Part shown: positions 41,532 through 51,333 of the stretch, in pieces | How the letters are laid out: each line of letters opens with the position of its first letter | Numbering within the stretch: position 1 is the first letter of the stretch | Assembly (NCBI GenBank): GCA_030694935.1 | Contig: JAUYUA010000092.1 | Location: forward strand, 1-64,000 | DNA length: 64,000 nucleotides | From: Lutibacter sp. | GTDB taxonomy: Bacteria > Bacteroidota > Bacteroidia > Flavobacteriales > Flavobacteriaceae | Direction: 5' to 3' | Position numbers and translations under genes: made by a program | Notes under the pieces: generated by a model | The model's input: the letters and a program-made list of their open reading frames with translations, nothing else | Told to the model about the DNA's origin: nothing | Database searches by the model: none

Positions 41532-42854
41532 TTGGATCCTGAACCCACGATTTTATCAATTTTTTTAGCAGCGGATATTTTATCAAAAGTCCTAAGTATT
41601 GTTACCCTTTTTTTATTGCTCATTCTTTCCGCGCTAATTTCTGGTGCCGAAGTTGCCTTTTTCTCACTTTCGCAAACAGATCTTAGCAGGGCCTCTGAAT
41701 CAAAATCAAACAAAGAAAAAGCTGTGGTAACATTACTTGAAAGGCCAAAAAAACTATTGGCCACAATCCTGGTTTCAAATAATTTCATCAATATATTAAT
41801 TGTGTTGCTTTTTGCTTATATAGGCAATTTTTTGTTTGCTGAAATTGCGTCGGGCCTATTGAAATTTGTGATAGAAGTTATTTTAGTTACTTTTTTAATT
41901 TTGCTGTTTGGGGAAGTATTGCCAAAATTGTACGCCTCAAGAAATTCATTAAAGTTTGCGGCATTTATGGCATATCCTTTTAAAATGCTGGTGTCGCTGC
42001 TTTCATTTATTAGTTTTCCTTTATTAAGTTTGACCAATATTATTGAAAATAATTTAGGCAAACAGAAATCTAGCTTGTCGGTTGAAAAATTATCACAGGC
42101 ATTAGGGCTTACTTCTAATGAGTCTGCAGATAAAGACGACCAAAAAATATTGCGAGGAATCGTAAGTTTCGGAAATACGGAAACAGGCCAAATCATGACG
42201 CCCCGTATCGATATTTTTGCACTTTCAAAAGATGAAACCTATGAAAATGTGGTGGCTAAAATTGTGAATGAGGGTTTTTCAAGAAATCCTGTATATGATG
42301 AAACTATCGATGAAATTATAGGCGTTTTATATGCCAAGGATTTATTGCCTTATATAGATGTTAAAGATTTTGAGTGGCAAAAATTAATAAGAGAACCTTA
42401 TTTTGTTCCGGAAAATAAAAAACTGGATGATTTGCTGAAAGAATTTCAGGAAAAGAAAAATCATTTAGCGGTTGTTGTTGATGAGTATGGCGGTACAAGC
42501 GGCATTGTTACGCTGGAAGATGTGATTGAAGAAATTGTTGGCGATATTAGTGATGAATATGACCAGGATGATGCGCCTTATTCCATGATTGATGAAAATA
42601 ATTTTTTGTTTGACGGAAAAATCAATTTGAAAGATTTTTATAAAATTTTAGATATAGAAGACTCCTATTTATTTGAGGAGAATAGAGGAGAGTCTGAAAC
42701 ATTGGCCGGTTTTATTTTAGAAATTCACGGAAGATTTCCAAGAAAGCAAGAAATAATTATTTTTTTCAATTTTGCATTTAAAGTTGAAATTATGGATAAA
42801 AAAAGAATTAAGCAGATAAAAGTGACCATAGACCGAGCGCTTGTAAAGGAATAA
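41532..42854 (+). CDS. gldE: gliding motility-associated protein GldE
   Basis: A 440-residue membrane protein of the CorC/CNNM type: an N-terminal DUF21 region with about four helices (ILSALISGAEVAFFSLSQTDLSR), a pair of CBS domains (about 205-330, IMTPRIDIFALS and VVVDEYGGTSGIVTLEDVIEEIVGD) and a C-terminal CorC/HlyC domain. In Flavobacterium johnsoniae GldE is required, with GldD, for gliding. The start is TTG, opening MDPEPTILS as is typical of GldE. It lies between ssb and gldD with 1-22 bp gaps. Confidence 0.93.
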   Translation: MDPEPTILSIFLAADILSKVLSIVTLFLLLILSALISGAEVAFFSLSQTDLSRASESKSNKEKAVVTLLERPKKLLATILVSNNFINILIVLLFAYIGNFLFAEIASGLLKFVIEVILVTFLILLFGEVLPKLYASRNSLKFAAFMAYPFKMLVSLLSFISFPLLSLTNIIENNLGKQKSSLSVEKLSQALGLTSNESADKDDQKILRGIVSFGNTETGQIMTPRIDIFALSKDETYENVVAKIVNEGFSRNPVYDETIDEIIGVLYAKDLLPYIDVKDFEWQKLIREPYFVPENKKLDDLLKEFQEKKNHLAVVVDEYGGTSGIVTLEDVIEEIVGDISDEYDQDDAPYSMIDENNFLFDGKINLKDFYKILDIEDSYLFEENRGESETLAGFILEIHGRFPRKQEIIIFFNFAFKVEIMDKKRIKQIKVTIDRALVKE

Positions 42855-42855
42855 C

Positions 42856-43416
42856 ATGAGATATTTTTCTTCAATCATTTTTTTGGCATTTATGATAGTT
42901 TCCTGTGGAAAAGAAACCTTGCCAAAACCTGTGCCTTATCTAAAACTCCAGTATCCTGAAGCGATTTATAAAAAAATTGAATCTAATGGACCTTTCACTT
43001 TTGAAATTTCAGATCAGGCCAAAATCAACTTCAAAAATAAGAATTGGGCAAGTATTGAATATCCGCAGTTAAAAGCCACTGTTCATTTAACATATCGTCC
43101 CATAAATAACGATTTAGACGAAATTTTGAAGGAAGTTGAAAAATTAACTTTTGAACATACCATAAAAGCCGACGCCATTAATGCAGTTCCTTATGAAAAC
43201 TCAGAAAAAAGGGTTTTCGCAAAATTGTATAATATTGAAGGAAGTGTTGCCACAAATATTCAGTTTAGAGCAACCGACAGCCTGAAACATGTGCTTTCCG
43301 GAGCTTTGTATTTTTATACGCGGCCAAACTATGACTCCATTGTGCCTGCCATAAAATATGTTGAAAAAGACATCATTCATTTAATTGAAACACTGGAATG
43401 GAAAAATCAACAGTAA
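42856..43416 (+). CDS. gldD: gliding motility lipoprotein GldD
   Basis: A 186-residue lipoprotein with a lipobox at FMIVSC (Cys17). The conserved GldD segments PYLKLQYPEA, GPFTFEISDQAKI and HLTYRPINNDLDEIL are present. GldD is needed for gliding motility and surface-protein function in flavobacteria. It directly follows gldE and overlaps the ctaA start by 19 bp, so ssb-gldE-gldD-ctaA probably form one transcription unit. Confidence 0.94.
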   Translation: MRYFSSIIFLAFMIVSCGKETLPKPVPYLKLQYPEAIYKKIESNGPFTFEISDQAKINFKNKNWASIEYPQLKATVHLTYRPINNDLDEILKEVEKLTFEHTIKADAINAVPYENSEKRVFAKLYNIEGSVATNIQFRATDSLKHVLSGALYFYTRPNYDSIVPAIKYVEKDIIHLIETLEWKNQQ

Positions 43417-44462
43417 ATAATTTTAAATACACAAAAATCATAAGAATTTGGTTAATCATTGGGTTGATTATGTTAATTGGCCAAGTTGTAATAGGAGGCA
43501 TTACGCGTTTAACGGGATCGGGATTGTCTATCACTAAATGGGATATTATTACCGGCGTTATTCCGCCTTTAAATGATACAGATTGGGTAAATGAATTTGA
43601 GCTTTATAAAGAAACTCCGCAATTCCATAAAATTAATTCAACATTTACCATTCAGGAGTTTAAATTTATTTATTTCTGGGAATATTTTCACCGGCTTTGG
43701 GTGCGTTCGCTAGGATTTGTGTTTTTAATTCCTTTTATCATTTTTGCGGTTAAAAAGCAGCTCGATTTTTACCTGGTTAAGCGGCTGGCCATTGTTATTT
43801 TGTTAACCATATTAACCGCTTCAGCAGGTTGGATTATGGTGCAAAGCGGCTTGGTAAACAGGCCTTGGGTAAACGCGTATAAACTCACCATTCATTTCAC
43901 CTTGGCGGTGTTGGTGGTATGGGCGATGGTTAAAACGGTGTCGGATGTTTATTTACTGGGAAGCAAATCCCAAATTCCTTCAAAAAGAATTGTTTCTTAT
44001 GTTATTGGCATCGCATTTTTGCAAATGATAGTTGCCGGGATTATGGCTGGAATGCGCGCCGGATTGTATTATCCAACTTGGCCCGATATGAATGGGGAAT
44101 TTGTTCCCGGCATATTGCGAAATTCAACAAATTGGGATTGGCATAATATGATTAATTACGATTCTTATTTATTTGCGCCCGCACTAATACAATTTACGCA
44201 CAGAATGTTGGCTTATATATTGGCTGCTGCTACAATTTATCTATTTTTTAAATTAAGGAAAAGGGCTGAAAAAGCTTCTAAAAAATGGCTAAACAGCGCT
44301 ATGATTTTAGTTTGGGTTCAAATTGCATTGGGAATTTTGACCGTTTTAAATGTTGAAGGTAAAATTCCGTTGTTTTTTGGCGTAAGCCACCAGTTGATGG
44401 GCTTCCTGTATTTTATGGGTTTGTTATTTTTATATGACTCCTTAAGAAAACATAAGGCATAA
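43398..44462 (+). CDS. ctaA: heme A synthase (COX15/CtaA family)
   Basis: A 354-residue inner-membrane protein with eight helices that oxidises heme O to heme A for aa3-type cytochrome oxidase. The heme-ligand histidines are in EYFHRLWVRSLG, HFTLAVLVVW, FTHRMLAYIL and GVSHQLMGFLYF. The N-terminal GGITRLTGSGLSITKWDIITG block is diagnostic. The SCO gene at 7.9 kb serves the same oxidase pathway. Confidence 0.95.
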   Translation: MEKSTVNNFKYTKIIRIWLIIGLIMLIGQVVIGGITRLTGSGLSITKWDIITGVIPPLNDTDWVNEFELYKETPQFHKINSTFTIQEFKFIYFWEYFHRLWVRSLGFVFLIPFIIFAVKKQLDFYLVKRLAIVILLTILTASAGWIMVQSGLVNRPWVNAYKLTIHFTLAVLVVWAMVKTVSDVYLLGSKSQIPSKRIVSYVIGIAFLQMIVAGIMAGMRAGLYYPTWPDMNGEFVPGILRNSTNWDWHNMINYDSYLFAPALIQFTHRMLAYILAAATIYLFFKLRKRAEKASKKWLNSAMILVWVQIALGILTVLNVEGKIPLFFGVSHQLMGFLYFMGLLFLYDSLRKHKA

Positions 44463-44463
44463 A

Positions 44464-44489
44464 AAAAGCTTCAGAAGTCTGAAGCTTTT
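44464..44489. terminator. bidirectional terminator between ctaA and a small lipoprotein gene
   Basis: AAAAGCTTCAGA-AG-TCTGAAGCTTTT: a perfect 12-bp stem with a 2-nt loop and A/T-tracts on either side, between convergent genes. Confidence 0.9.
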
Positions 44490-44511
44490 AGTTTCTTAAA
44501 AGAAAAAAGTG

Positions 44512-44700
44512 TTACTCAGCAGCTGGAGTTTCTTCAACTGTAACAGCTACAGTATCAACAGCTACTTCAACTTCTACAGCTGGAGCCTCTTCTACAGTTA
44601 CTTCAACTGCAGGTACTTCTTCTTTAGGTGTTTCTTTACAAGAAACAGCAAATACACTTACAAAAAGTGCGATTGCTATAAAAAATTTAAATTGTTTCAT
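44512..44700 (-). CDS. small acidic repeat lipoprotein
   Basis: A 62-residue predicted lipoprotein: signal and lipobox FAVSC (Cys21), then a low-complexity acidic tail of Val, Glu, Pro and Ala (EEVPAVEVTVEEAPAVEVEV and similar). I recognise no domain. Such tails are common on short surface lipoproteins of Bacteroidota. A terminator follows directly. It is likely a real gene because of its intact lipobox and spacing, but its function is unknown. Confidence 0.65.
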   Translation of the reverse strand: MKQFKFFIAIALFVSVFAVSCKETPKEEVPAVEVTVEEAPAVEVEVAVDTVAVTVEETPAAE

Positions 44701-44764
44701 TTTTGATATGATTTTTATTGTTGGTGCAAATTAACAACAAATTTATTAATAATAAAAAAAAATA

Positions 44765-45148
44765 TTATTTATTTTTATCTATTACCTTAATTTCTTCAAT
44801 TTCAGTAATTTTAGTGGCTTTATATAAAGCGCCTCCGCCAATTCCTGCAATCTTATTTGCAATATCTTCCTGACTTATTTTATTTTCATCAAAAGTGAAT
44901 TGCCCTATTTTGGCTTCAAAGTTAACTTTGGAGTAAGTAACACCTTTGGTTTTTGATAATTTCGACTCAATTGTTTTTGCGCAGCCTATTTCACAAGTCA
45001 TTCCTTCTATTTCAACTTCAATGGTTTTGTAATTGGCGGCCACTTCTTGTTTTTCAATTCCCAATTTTTCATTGGAAACCTCTTTTTTGGCTTCATTGCA
45101 GGATAATAAAATAAAGGCGATTGTTAAAATTGAAATTGAAGTTTTCAT
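44765..45148 (-). CDS. heavy-metal-associated (HMA) domain lipoprotein
   Basis: A 127-residue lipoprotein (lipobox LLSC, Cys17) with an HMA domain (about 42-110: IEVEIEGMTCEIGCAKTIESKL, GVTYSKVNFEAK). The metal motif reads MTCEIGC, so the cysteines are spaced CxxxC rather than the usual CxxC, which may change metal preference. HMA lipoproteins probably bind copper or zinc in the periplasm. It is next to the small acidic lipoprotein on the same strand. Confidence 0.83.
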   Translation of the reverse strand: MKTSISILTIAFILLSCNEAKKEVSNEKLGIEKQEVAANYKTIEVEIEGMTCEIGCAKTIESKLSKTKGVTYSKVNFEAKIGQFTFDENKISQEDIANKIAGIGGGALYKATKITEIEEIKVIDKNK

Positions 45149-45236
45149 AACTGGTTTCTTTTAATTGGTTGTTCAAATTTAAAACTTTTAAATTTAATTC
45201 CGAATATTTATGCGATTTTTGTAATTATTTTTTTGA

Positions 45237-46109
45237 ATGGAAAACAAAAAATTACGCTGGATTTATTTAATTGCGCTTTCTTTAATTTGGGGAAGTTCTT
45301 TTATTTTAATGAAAAAAGCTTTAATAGGCCTAACGCCAATCCAGGTTGGCGCATTAAGAATTATAATCACCGCAGTTTTTTTGTTGCTTATTGGGTTTAA
45401 CCGATTGCTTAAAATTGAAAAGAGACATTGGAAATACTTAATCTTAAATGCATTATTGGGTTCTTTTTTTCCGGTTTTCTTATTTGCTTTTGCCCTTCAA
45501 AATATCGATAGCTCCATTGCTTCAATTTTAAATGCTTTAACGCCGTTAAACACCTTGCTTTTTGGCGCGACGGTATTTGGATTTGCTTTTAAAAGAAGAC
45601 AGCTTATAGGCGTTTTAATTGGGTTTGCCGGAACAGCAATGCTCATTTTGGAAGGCGCACAAATTCATCCTGAAAATGAATATTTGTATATGGGATTTGT
45701 GATTATAGCCTCTGTTGGCTATGCATTTAATGTAAATCTCATCAAAAAATATTTGCACGATTTAGACGCTTTGAGCATCACAGTAGGGATTTTTGCAATA
45801 TTAATTGTTCCTGCACTGATGGTTTTGTGGTTTTCTGGCTTTTTTCAGTCTGTTGAAATAAATTCCGTTACTACAACTTCATTGGTTTATGTTTCAATAT
45901 TGGCGGTAGTTGGCACCGGAATCGCAACCATTATGTTCAACCGTTTAATTCAGTTGTCAACGCCGGTATTTTCATCTTCCGTAACTTATTTAATTCCTGT
46001 TGTTGCCATCACTTGGGGAATTTTAGATGGAGAGAAAATTTCATTTCTGCAATTCTTTTCGGGTTTGGTAATTTTGGTTGGCGTGTATCTTGCCAATAAA
46101 GCCAAATAA
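45237..46109 (+). CDS. EamA/DMT family transporter
   Basis: A 290-residue inner-membrane protein with ten predicted helices in two EamA repeats (IWGSSFILMKKALIGLTPIQVGALRI; SSVTYLIPVVAITWGILDGE). Probable exporter of an unidentified metabolite. It shows little similarity beyond the fold to the EamA protein at 14.7 kb. A short stem follows it. Confidence 0.88.
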   Translation: MENKKLRWIYLIALSLIWGSSFILMKKALIGLTPIQVGALRIIITAVFLLLIGFNRLLKIEKRHWKYLILNALLGSFFPVFLFAFALQNIDSSIASILNALTPLNTLLFGATVFGFAFKRRQLIGVLIGFAGTAMLILEGAQIHPENEYLYMGFVIIASVGYAFNVNLIKKYLHDLDALSITVGIFAILIVPALMVLWFSGFFQSVEINSVTTTSLVYVSILAVVGTGIATIMFNRLIQLSTPVFSSSVTYLIPVVAITWGILDGEKISFLQFFSGLVILVGVYLANKAK

Positions 46110-46110
46110 A

Positions 46111-46136
46111 AAACGGCCCAATTTCTTGAGCCGTTT
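46111..46136. terminator. terminator-like hairpin between the EamA gene and the M16 pair
   Basis: AAACGGC and GCCGTTT with a 12-nt loop, between convergent genes. The stem is short and the T-tract weak. Confidence 0.55.
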
Positions 46137-46165
46137 AAAGTAATTGTAATTAAATTTTGATTTAT

Positions 46166-48247
46166 TTATAGAAAATCAGCTTCCGTAACGCCTTCATTTA
46201 CTTTTGCGCCTATTAATTTAAATTCAACTGTTTGCGGACCTAAACTTCCAGTTTTTGTTCCAGGGAATTTTATTCCGTTAAATTCTTGGTAATTGCCAAA
46301 AGTCGCTTCCTGATTTTGGGTTTGGCCTTGCATCGTAATCACTTGCAATTCCTTCACTTTTAATCCGCTGGCAACATCAAAATAAACCGATGATGAAACA
46401 ATTTCGCCTTTGGTTGAAATTACATAAGCGTCTTTGCCGTCAACAATTTCGATACCTTTAAGTTTAGAATTTTCGTTGTTTAACAATCCCATTTCTAAAA
46501 ATGTTCCGATGGTGTAAGTCATTTCACCGGCCATTGGCGCTGGCAACGGTTGTTTGTTCATAAACACGCCATCTTTAGTCATCACAATTTTAGCCACTAC
46601 ATTTCCACCCATACTGGTTTCATTGGCATATTTTGTTGAAGTTCTTTTTTCGGTGGATACAATAACGCTTCCCATAGCATTGGCTTCATAAGTCGCCAAA
46701 GTGCTTTTTAACGCTTTCACTTTAGCTACACCGCCGATTGCATTAAAGAAATTGTCTAAAACTGTTAATTTGGTTACTCCGGCAGGAATTGGTTTTGACA
46801 TTTCCGGTTTTGAAGCAGCGTTTGATTCTTTGTCAAAATAATTGATGGCGTAAGACAATTTTTCAAGGTTTGGCAAAGCGTCTAACGCTTTTCCAACAAT
46901 AACGATTCTTGCATTGTCTTCACTAAAATATTTTTGGGCAACGCGTTGCACATCTTCAGCCGTTACTGCATTTATTTTTTGCAGATAGGTTTCGTAGAAA
47001 TCTTGAGGCAATTTTTTAGTGACAATGTTTAAAGCGTAACTGGCTACTGTTGAAGGATTTTCAAGTGCCATCACAAAACTTCCGATATACGCAGCTTTAG
47101 CATTTTTTAATTCTTCGGCTGTTACTTTGGTGTCTCGAAAAGTTTTGATTTCTTTCATAAATTCAACCACAGAACTGTCTGTAACCACATTTCTTACTGA
47201 AGCTGCCGATTTAAAAGTCGCTGAAGTTCTTTCGTCATTTCCAATTCTTGAGTAAGCGCCGTAAGTATAACCTTTGTCTTCTCTTAAATTTAAGAATAAA
47301 CGACCTTCACCGCCACCGCCAAAAATTTTATTGGCCAATAAAGCAGCAAAATAATCGGGATTGCTCATTTTTAAATTTACCGTGTTAATCACTGCAATAT
47401 CCGATTGTACCGCATTTGGCATATCAATAAAATTAATTTCAGTCTTGGCAACATCAGCAACTTTAGGGATTTCATAAGCCGGCATCGTTCCTTTTTTCCA
47501 ATTGTTGAAATGTTTGGTTACCTGGGCCTTCACATCTTTAAAAGCGACATCGCCAACAATCACCAAATAGGCATTGTTGGGTTTGAAATAAGTGGCATAA
47601 AAATTTTGAACATCAGCCAATGTTACATTTTTGGCGGTAGTTTCAGTTTCAAATTCTCCGTAAGGATGGTTTTTTCCATAAACCAAAGCGTTTTGGGCTT
47701 TTGCGGCAATGGCAGCAACACTGTTTTCTCCCGATTTAATTCCTTCAAGCAATTGTGCTTGTTGTTTTTCGAATTCTTCTTTTGTAAACAGCGGATTTTG
47801 AACAGCATCGGCCGTTAATTCCAAAATTCTAGGAAAAAATTTAGACAGGGTATTGAAACTTGCACTTTGGCTTCCAATATTAAAGTTGGCGCCTAATAAA
47901 TCAATTTCTTCAACAAAAGCGTCTTTTGAAATTGTTTTAGTTCCATTTCCCATCATTCCTCCGGCTATCGTTGTTAATCCGGCTTTTTCTCCTTCAAAAA
48001 TAGGTCCGTTGTCTAAAATTAACGTGGCTGAAACTTTTGGTAATTTATGATTTTCAACAACCAGTACTTTTAACCCGTTTTTAAGTTCAAAAGTTTGTGG
48101 TTTGCCTAAATTAATAACAGGTGCAGGCCCGGCTTTAGGTTGTTGTGATCTGTCTATTTGTGCAGTTACTCCTAATGAAATAAGGAATAAGGCAATTAAG
48201 GTGGTTATTTTGGTTCTCATATTATTTTTCATCTGTGTATTATTCAA
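46166..48247 (-). CDS. M16 family peptidase-like protein, partner subunit lacking the zinc motif
   Basis: A 693-residue exported protein (signal peptide ending near GVTAQ). Two M16 domains occupy residues 40-480, and the C-terminal 200 residues form an extra beta-rich domain. The HxxEH site is absent: the equivalent region reads TIAGGMMGNGT. The substrate-side Arg/Tyr pair of the inactive subunit is present (LFLNLREDKGYTYGAYSRI). It overlaps the end of the active M16 gene by 8 bp, the classical arrangement of a two-subunit M16 peptidase. It probably acts in the periplasm in degrading peptides. Confidence 0.9.
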   Translation of the reverse strand: MNNTQMKNNMRTKITTLIALFLISLGVTAQIDRSQQPKAGPAPVINLGKPQTFELKNGLKVLVVENHKLPKVSATLILDNGPIFEGEKAGLTTIAGGMMGNGTKTISKDAFVEEIDLLGANFNIGSQSASFNTLSKFFPRILELTADAVQNPLFTKEEFEKQQAQLLEGIKSGENSVAAIAAKAQNALVYGKNHPYGEFETETTAKNVTLADVQNFYATYFKPNNAYLVIVGDVAFKDVKAQVTKHFNNWKKGTMPAYEIPKVADVAKTEINFIDMPNAVQSDIAVINTVNLKMSNPDYFAALLANKIFGGGGEGRLFLNLREDKGYTYGAYSRIGNDERTSATFKSAASVRNVVTDSSVVEFMKEIKTFRDTKVTAEELKNAKAAYIGSFVMALENPSTVASYALNIVTKKLPQDFYETYLQKINAVTAEDVQRVAQKYFSEDNARIVIVGKALDALPNLEKLSYAINYFDKESNAASKPEMSKPIPAGVTKLTVLDNFFNAIGGVAKVKALKSTLATYEANAMGSVIVSTEKRTSTKYANETSMGGNVVAKIVMTKDGVFMNKQPLPAPMAGEMTYTIGTFLEMGLLNNENSKLKGIEIVDGKDAYVISTKGEIVSSSVYFDVASGLKVKELQVITMQGQTQNQEATFGNYQEFNGIKFPGTKTGSLGPQTVEFKLIGAKVNEGVTEADFL

Positions 48248-49559
48248 TTTCCTTTTTTAGATAATCCATTTCAACGCGGCTGTTTTTGTTCAAATATTCA
48301 TTTGCAACGCGTTTAATGTCTTCTCTGGTTATGGAGCGGTAAATGTTAATTTCATCATTAATTAAATTTGTATTGCCTTTTAAAGTATAGTTTGCAGCTA
48401 AAGTGTTGGCAATATTTTGAACTCCGGAATTTGAATTCACAAAATTGTTTTCAAATTTATTTTGTAATTTTTGAAATTCTTTTTCTGAAATTAATTCAGT
48501 TTGAAGTTTGGAAATTTCGGCATCCATTTCAACGCCTAAATCATCTAAAGTAGTTGCGCCCATTGGCAATGCGCCCATAATATAAACGCCGTAATCTTCT
48601 TGAGAATCATTAAATGCCAACACCTGTAACGCTTTTTTCTCTTCAACCAATTTTTTGTACAAACGGGCACTTTTTCCGCTTGTTAAAATGGAAGAAACCA
48701 TATCCAAGGTATAAGAATCTTTGTCTTTATTTGATGGTGTTCTGTAAATAAAAAGTTTAACGGGAATTTGAATGTTCGAATCGTATTCGGTAACCTTTAT
48801 GCTTTCAGTGATTGAAGCTTCTTTCGCAGTTACTCTTTCAACTTTTTCTCCTTTAGGAATATCGCCAAAATAATTTTCAATCATTTTTTTGGTGGCTTCA
48901 GTTTCAAAATCGCCGGCAACCACTAAAACAGCATTGTTAGGTGCATAGAATTTTTTATGAAAATCTAAAAACTCTTGCAATTTTGCCGCATCTAAATCTT
49001 CCATGCTTCCGATGACCGAATTTTTATAAGGATGATTTTTAAAAACATGCTGATTAATACCAGTGCGATAGCTAATTTTTCCATAAGGCGCATTGTCGAT
49101 TCTGGCGCGTTTTTCTTCTTTGATTACTTCGTTTTGCGTGTCAACGCCAACTTGGTTAATCACAGGGTGCAACATACGTTCCGACTCTAACCACAAACCA
49201 AGTTCCAAATTGTTGGAAGGAAAAGTTTCATAATAAAAAGTTCGGTCTTGCGTGGTATTTGCATTGTTTGTTCCGCCATTGGCAGACACAATTTTAAAAA
49301 ACTCGCCTTTAGGAATATTTTTGGTTCCTTCAAACAATAAATGTTCGAAAAAGTGTGCGAATCCAGTACGTCCGTCCACTTCATCTTTGGCGCCAACATG
49401 ATACATTACAGAGGTGCTGATAATGGGTGCGGAATTGTCTTTGTGTAAAATAACGTGCAGGCCGTTACTTAAATCGTACTCTTCAAATGTTACTTTTTGG
49501 GCAAACATGTTAACGCTTAAAAATAGCGCCAAAGAGCTTAAATAGATCATTTTTCTCAT
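48240..49559 (-). CDS. M16 family zinc metallopeptidase, catalytic subunit
   Basis: A 439-residue exported insulinase/processing-peptidase family enzyme. The zinc motif HxxEH is intact (GFAHFFEHLLFEGTKN), and the downstream glutamate region (NEVIKEEKRAR) is present. The start at MRKMIYLSSLALFLSVNMFAQ gives a proper signal peptide; an ATG 15 codons further upstream is in frame but would precede the signal sequence with a basic leader. It forms an operon with the inactive partner. Confidence 0.92.
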   Translation of the reverse strand: MRKMIYLSSLALFLSVNMFAQKVTFEEYDLSNGLHVILHKDNSAPIISTSVMYHVGAKDEVDGRTGFAHFFEHLLFEGTKNIPKGEFFKIVSANGGTNNANTTQDRTFYYETFPSNNLELGLWLESERMLHPVINQVGVDTQNEVIKEEKRARIDNAPYGKISYRTGINQHVFKNHPYKNSVIGSMEDLDAAKLQEFLDFHKKFYAPNNAVLVVAGDFETEATKKMIENYFGDIPKGEKVERVTAKEASITESIKVTEYDSNIQIPVKLFIYRTPSNKDKDSYTLDMVSSILTSGKSARLYKKLVEEKKALQVLAFNDSQEDYGVYIMGALPMGATTLDDLGVEMDAEISKLQTELISEKEFQKLQNKFENNFVNSNSGVQNIANTLAANYTLKGNTNLINDEINIYRSITREDIKRVANEYLNKNSRVEMDYLKKEIE

Positions 49560-49604
49560 AGGTAATACTAGTTTAATTAAATTAATATGGCGTATAGGAC
49601 GCAT

Positions 49605-50029
49605 TTGTTGATTGGTTGTTACAATTTTGAAGCGGAAATAGCGAATTCATTTTGAGGTTATTTCATAGCAAAAGTGAATTCAAAGCTACTTATTTTTTTT
49701 GGAAAGTCGGCATAGTTTCAAAAATTAATCGAATCTTAATAAATATTATGACTTTTAGCCACAAGTGACACGTAAATTTACAACAAATTCATAATTGAGA
49801 ATTTTTTTACATTATTTATTGAACAACGATTCTATAATAAAAAACAAGTGAAAAATCATAAAAATCAATTCAATTCAAATTTAACGGCAAGAAACGCAAA
49901 GAAAAAACGCAAAGTGCGCAATTTTGTTTTGGTAAACATTTGATTAAGCCATAAAAACCGTAAACTGCCTGCCGGCAGGCCCAAAATATTGTTTTTATTG
50001 CGTTAAGTCCAAATTAGGCAAGTAAATAT
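49605..50029. other. intergenic region with CGCAAAG repeats and a GC palindrome
   Basis: No gene. The stretch holds an AACGCAAAG-rich tract at about 49889-49915 (AAACGCAAAG and AACGCAAAGTGCGC) and the palindromic word CTGCCTGCCGGCAGGC near 49967-49981, the same as other GC palindromes of the window. The rest is AT-rich and featureless. Confidence 0.6.
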
Positions 50030-50362
50030 TTAATCAATTTGGCTTTTAATTTTGATGAGTTCTTGTTTGATGGCTTCGAGTCGCGTGATGATTTCCTGGT
50101 TGTTTTTTACCGCTTTGGGCTGCTCCTTCATTTTGTTTTTTGCGCCTTCTAAAGTAAACCCTTTTTCTTTGACCAAATGGTAAATTAGCTTTAGATTTTT
50201 GATGTCCTCTTGGGTAAAAAGCCTATTTCCCTTTTTATTTTTTTTTGGCTTTAAAATGTCAAATTCATTCTCCCAAAATCGAATATGTGACGTGTTAACG
50301 CCAAATGCGCTGGCTACTTCGCCAATTTTGTAATAACGTTTTTCAGGTAAATCTATATGCAT
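50030..50362 (-). CDS. MerR family transcriptional regulator
   Basis: A 110-residue regulator with an N-terminal winged helix-turn-helix (YYKIGEVASAFGVNTSHIRFWENEF) and a C-terminal coiled coil. The effector domain is very short, so the inducer cannot be inferred. Its start overlaps the stop of the M23 gene upstream by one base (TAATG), meaning the two are translationally coupled. Confidence 0.9.
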   Translation of the reverse strand: MHIDLPEKRYYKIGEVASAFGVNTSHIRFWENEFDILKPKKNKKGNRLFTQEDIKNLKLIYHLVKEKGFTLEGAKNKMKEQPKAVKNNQEIITRLEAIKQELIKIKSQID

Positions 50363-51333
50363 TAGTCAAGAGATTGTCCTTCAATTTGCGCTGCTTTTTG
50401 CATAGCTTCAAATTCTTCCGGCGACAAGTTTCCGTAGTAAAAGTTAATAGGATTTATCGCTGTTCGGTTTTTATAAATTTCGTAATGTAAATGCGGACCT
50501 TGAGAACGCCCGGTATTTCCAACAAAGCCAATTAAATCGCCTCTTCTTATTTTTTGCCCTTTTCTAACGTTATAATTGCTTAAGTGCGCATATAGTGAAA
50601 CGTATCCAAAGCCGTGCTCTATTCTGATATGTTTCCCGTAGCCTGGGGAATTTTGGTCGGCCCGTTCCACATAACCATCACCCGAAGCATAAACCGGGGT
50701 TCCAACAGGCGCAGAAAAATCCATTCCCAAATGTTTTTTTCTTGCTTTGGTAAAAGGATCAGATCGCCATCCGTAGCCTGAAGCCATACGGGTTAAATCT
50801 TTATTTTCAACAGGTTGAATGGCCGGGATTGCCGCCAATAATTTTTCCTTGTTCGCCGCCAATTTTACAATTTCATCTAACGATTTTGACTGCACATACA
50901 GTTGTTTTGCCAAAATATCCATATTTTTGGTCACGTCAATTATCATATCCGAATTGTCGAAACCTTCCAGCGCTTTATAACGGTTTACGCCGCCAAAACC
51001 AGCCTTTCGCTGTTCGTCGGGAATTGGGTTTACTTCAAAATACAATCGGTAAATGTTGTTGTCTCTTTCTTGAATATCCGTTAAAACTTCTGATAATTGT
51101 ATGATTTTTTTGGCGTGTAATTCTTCATTTAATTTTACAAACTCTAACTGGCGTTTTAATTCTTTTTCTTTAGGAGATTCAAAAATATTGGCAAAAACAA
51201 CAAAACCCAATATCATAAAAACAGTGGCGCTTGCCAACGTTAACATCAATTTTTTTAAATTTTCCCCTTTTTTTGGACGTATCTTTTGATAGGATAATGA
51301 TTCTGGATCGTAATAATATTTTACCTTCGCCAT
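50362..51333 (-). CDS. M23 family peptidoglycan endopeptidase, membrane-anchored
   Basis: A 323-residue protein with one transmembrane helix (about residues 29-50), a periplasmic coiled coil, and a C-terminal M23 domain with all motifs: HLGMDFSAPVGTPV, YAHLSNY and GPHLHYEIYKN (complete HxH). The MASGYGWRSDPFTKARKKH lead-in is typical. It is predicted to cleave peptidoglycan cross-bridges during growth. It is divergent from alaS and coupled to a merR gene. Unlike the M23 lipoprotein at 1.0 kb, its active site looks complete. Confidence 0.93.
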   Translation of the reverse strand: MAKVKYYYDPESLSYQKIRPKKGENLKKLMLTLASATVFMILGFVVFANIFESPKEKELKRQLEFVKLNEELHAKKIIQLSEVLTDIQERDNNIYRLYFEVNPIPDEQRKAGFGGVNRYKALEGFDNSDMIIDVTKNMDILAKQLYVQSKSLDEIVKLAANKEKLLAAIPAIQPVENKDLTRMASGYGWRSDPFTKARKKHLGMDFSAPVGTPVYASGDGYVERADQNSPGYGKHIRIEHGFGYVSLYAHLSNYNVRKGQKIRRGDLIGFVGNTGRSQGPHLHYEIYKNRTAINPINFYYGNLSPEEFEAMQKAAQIEGQSLD

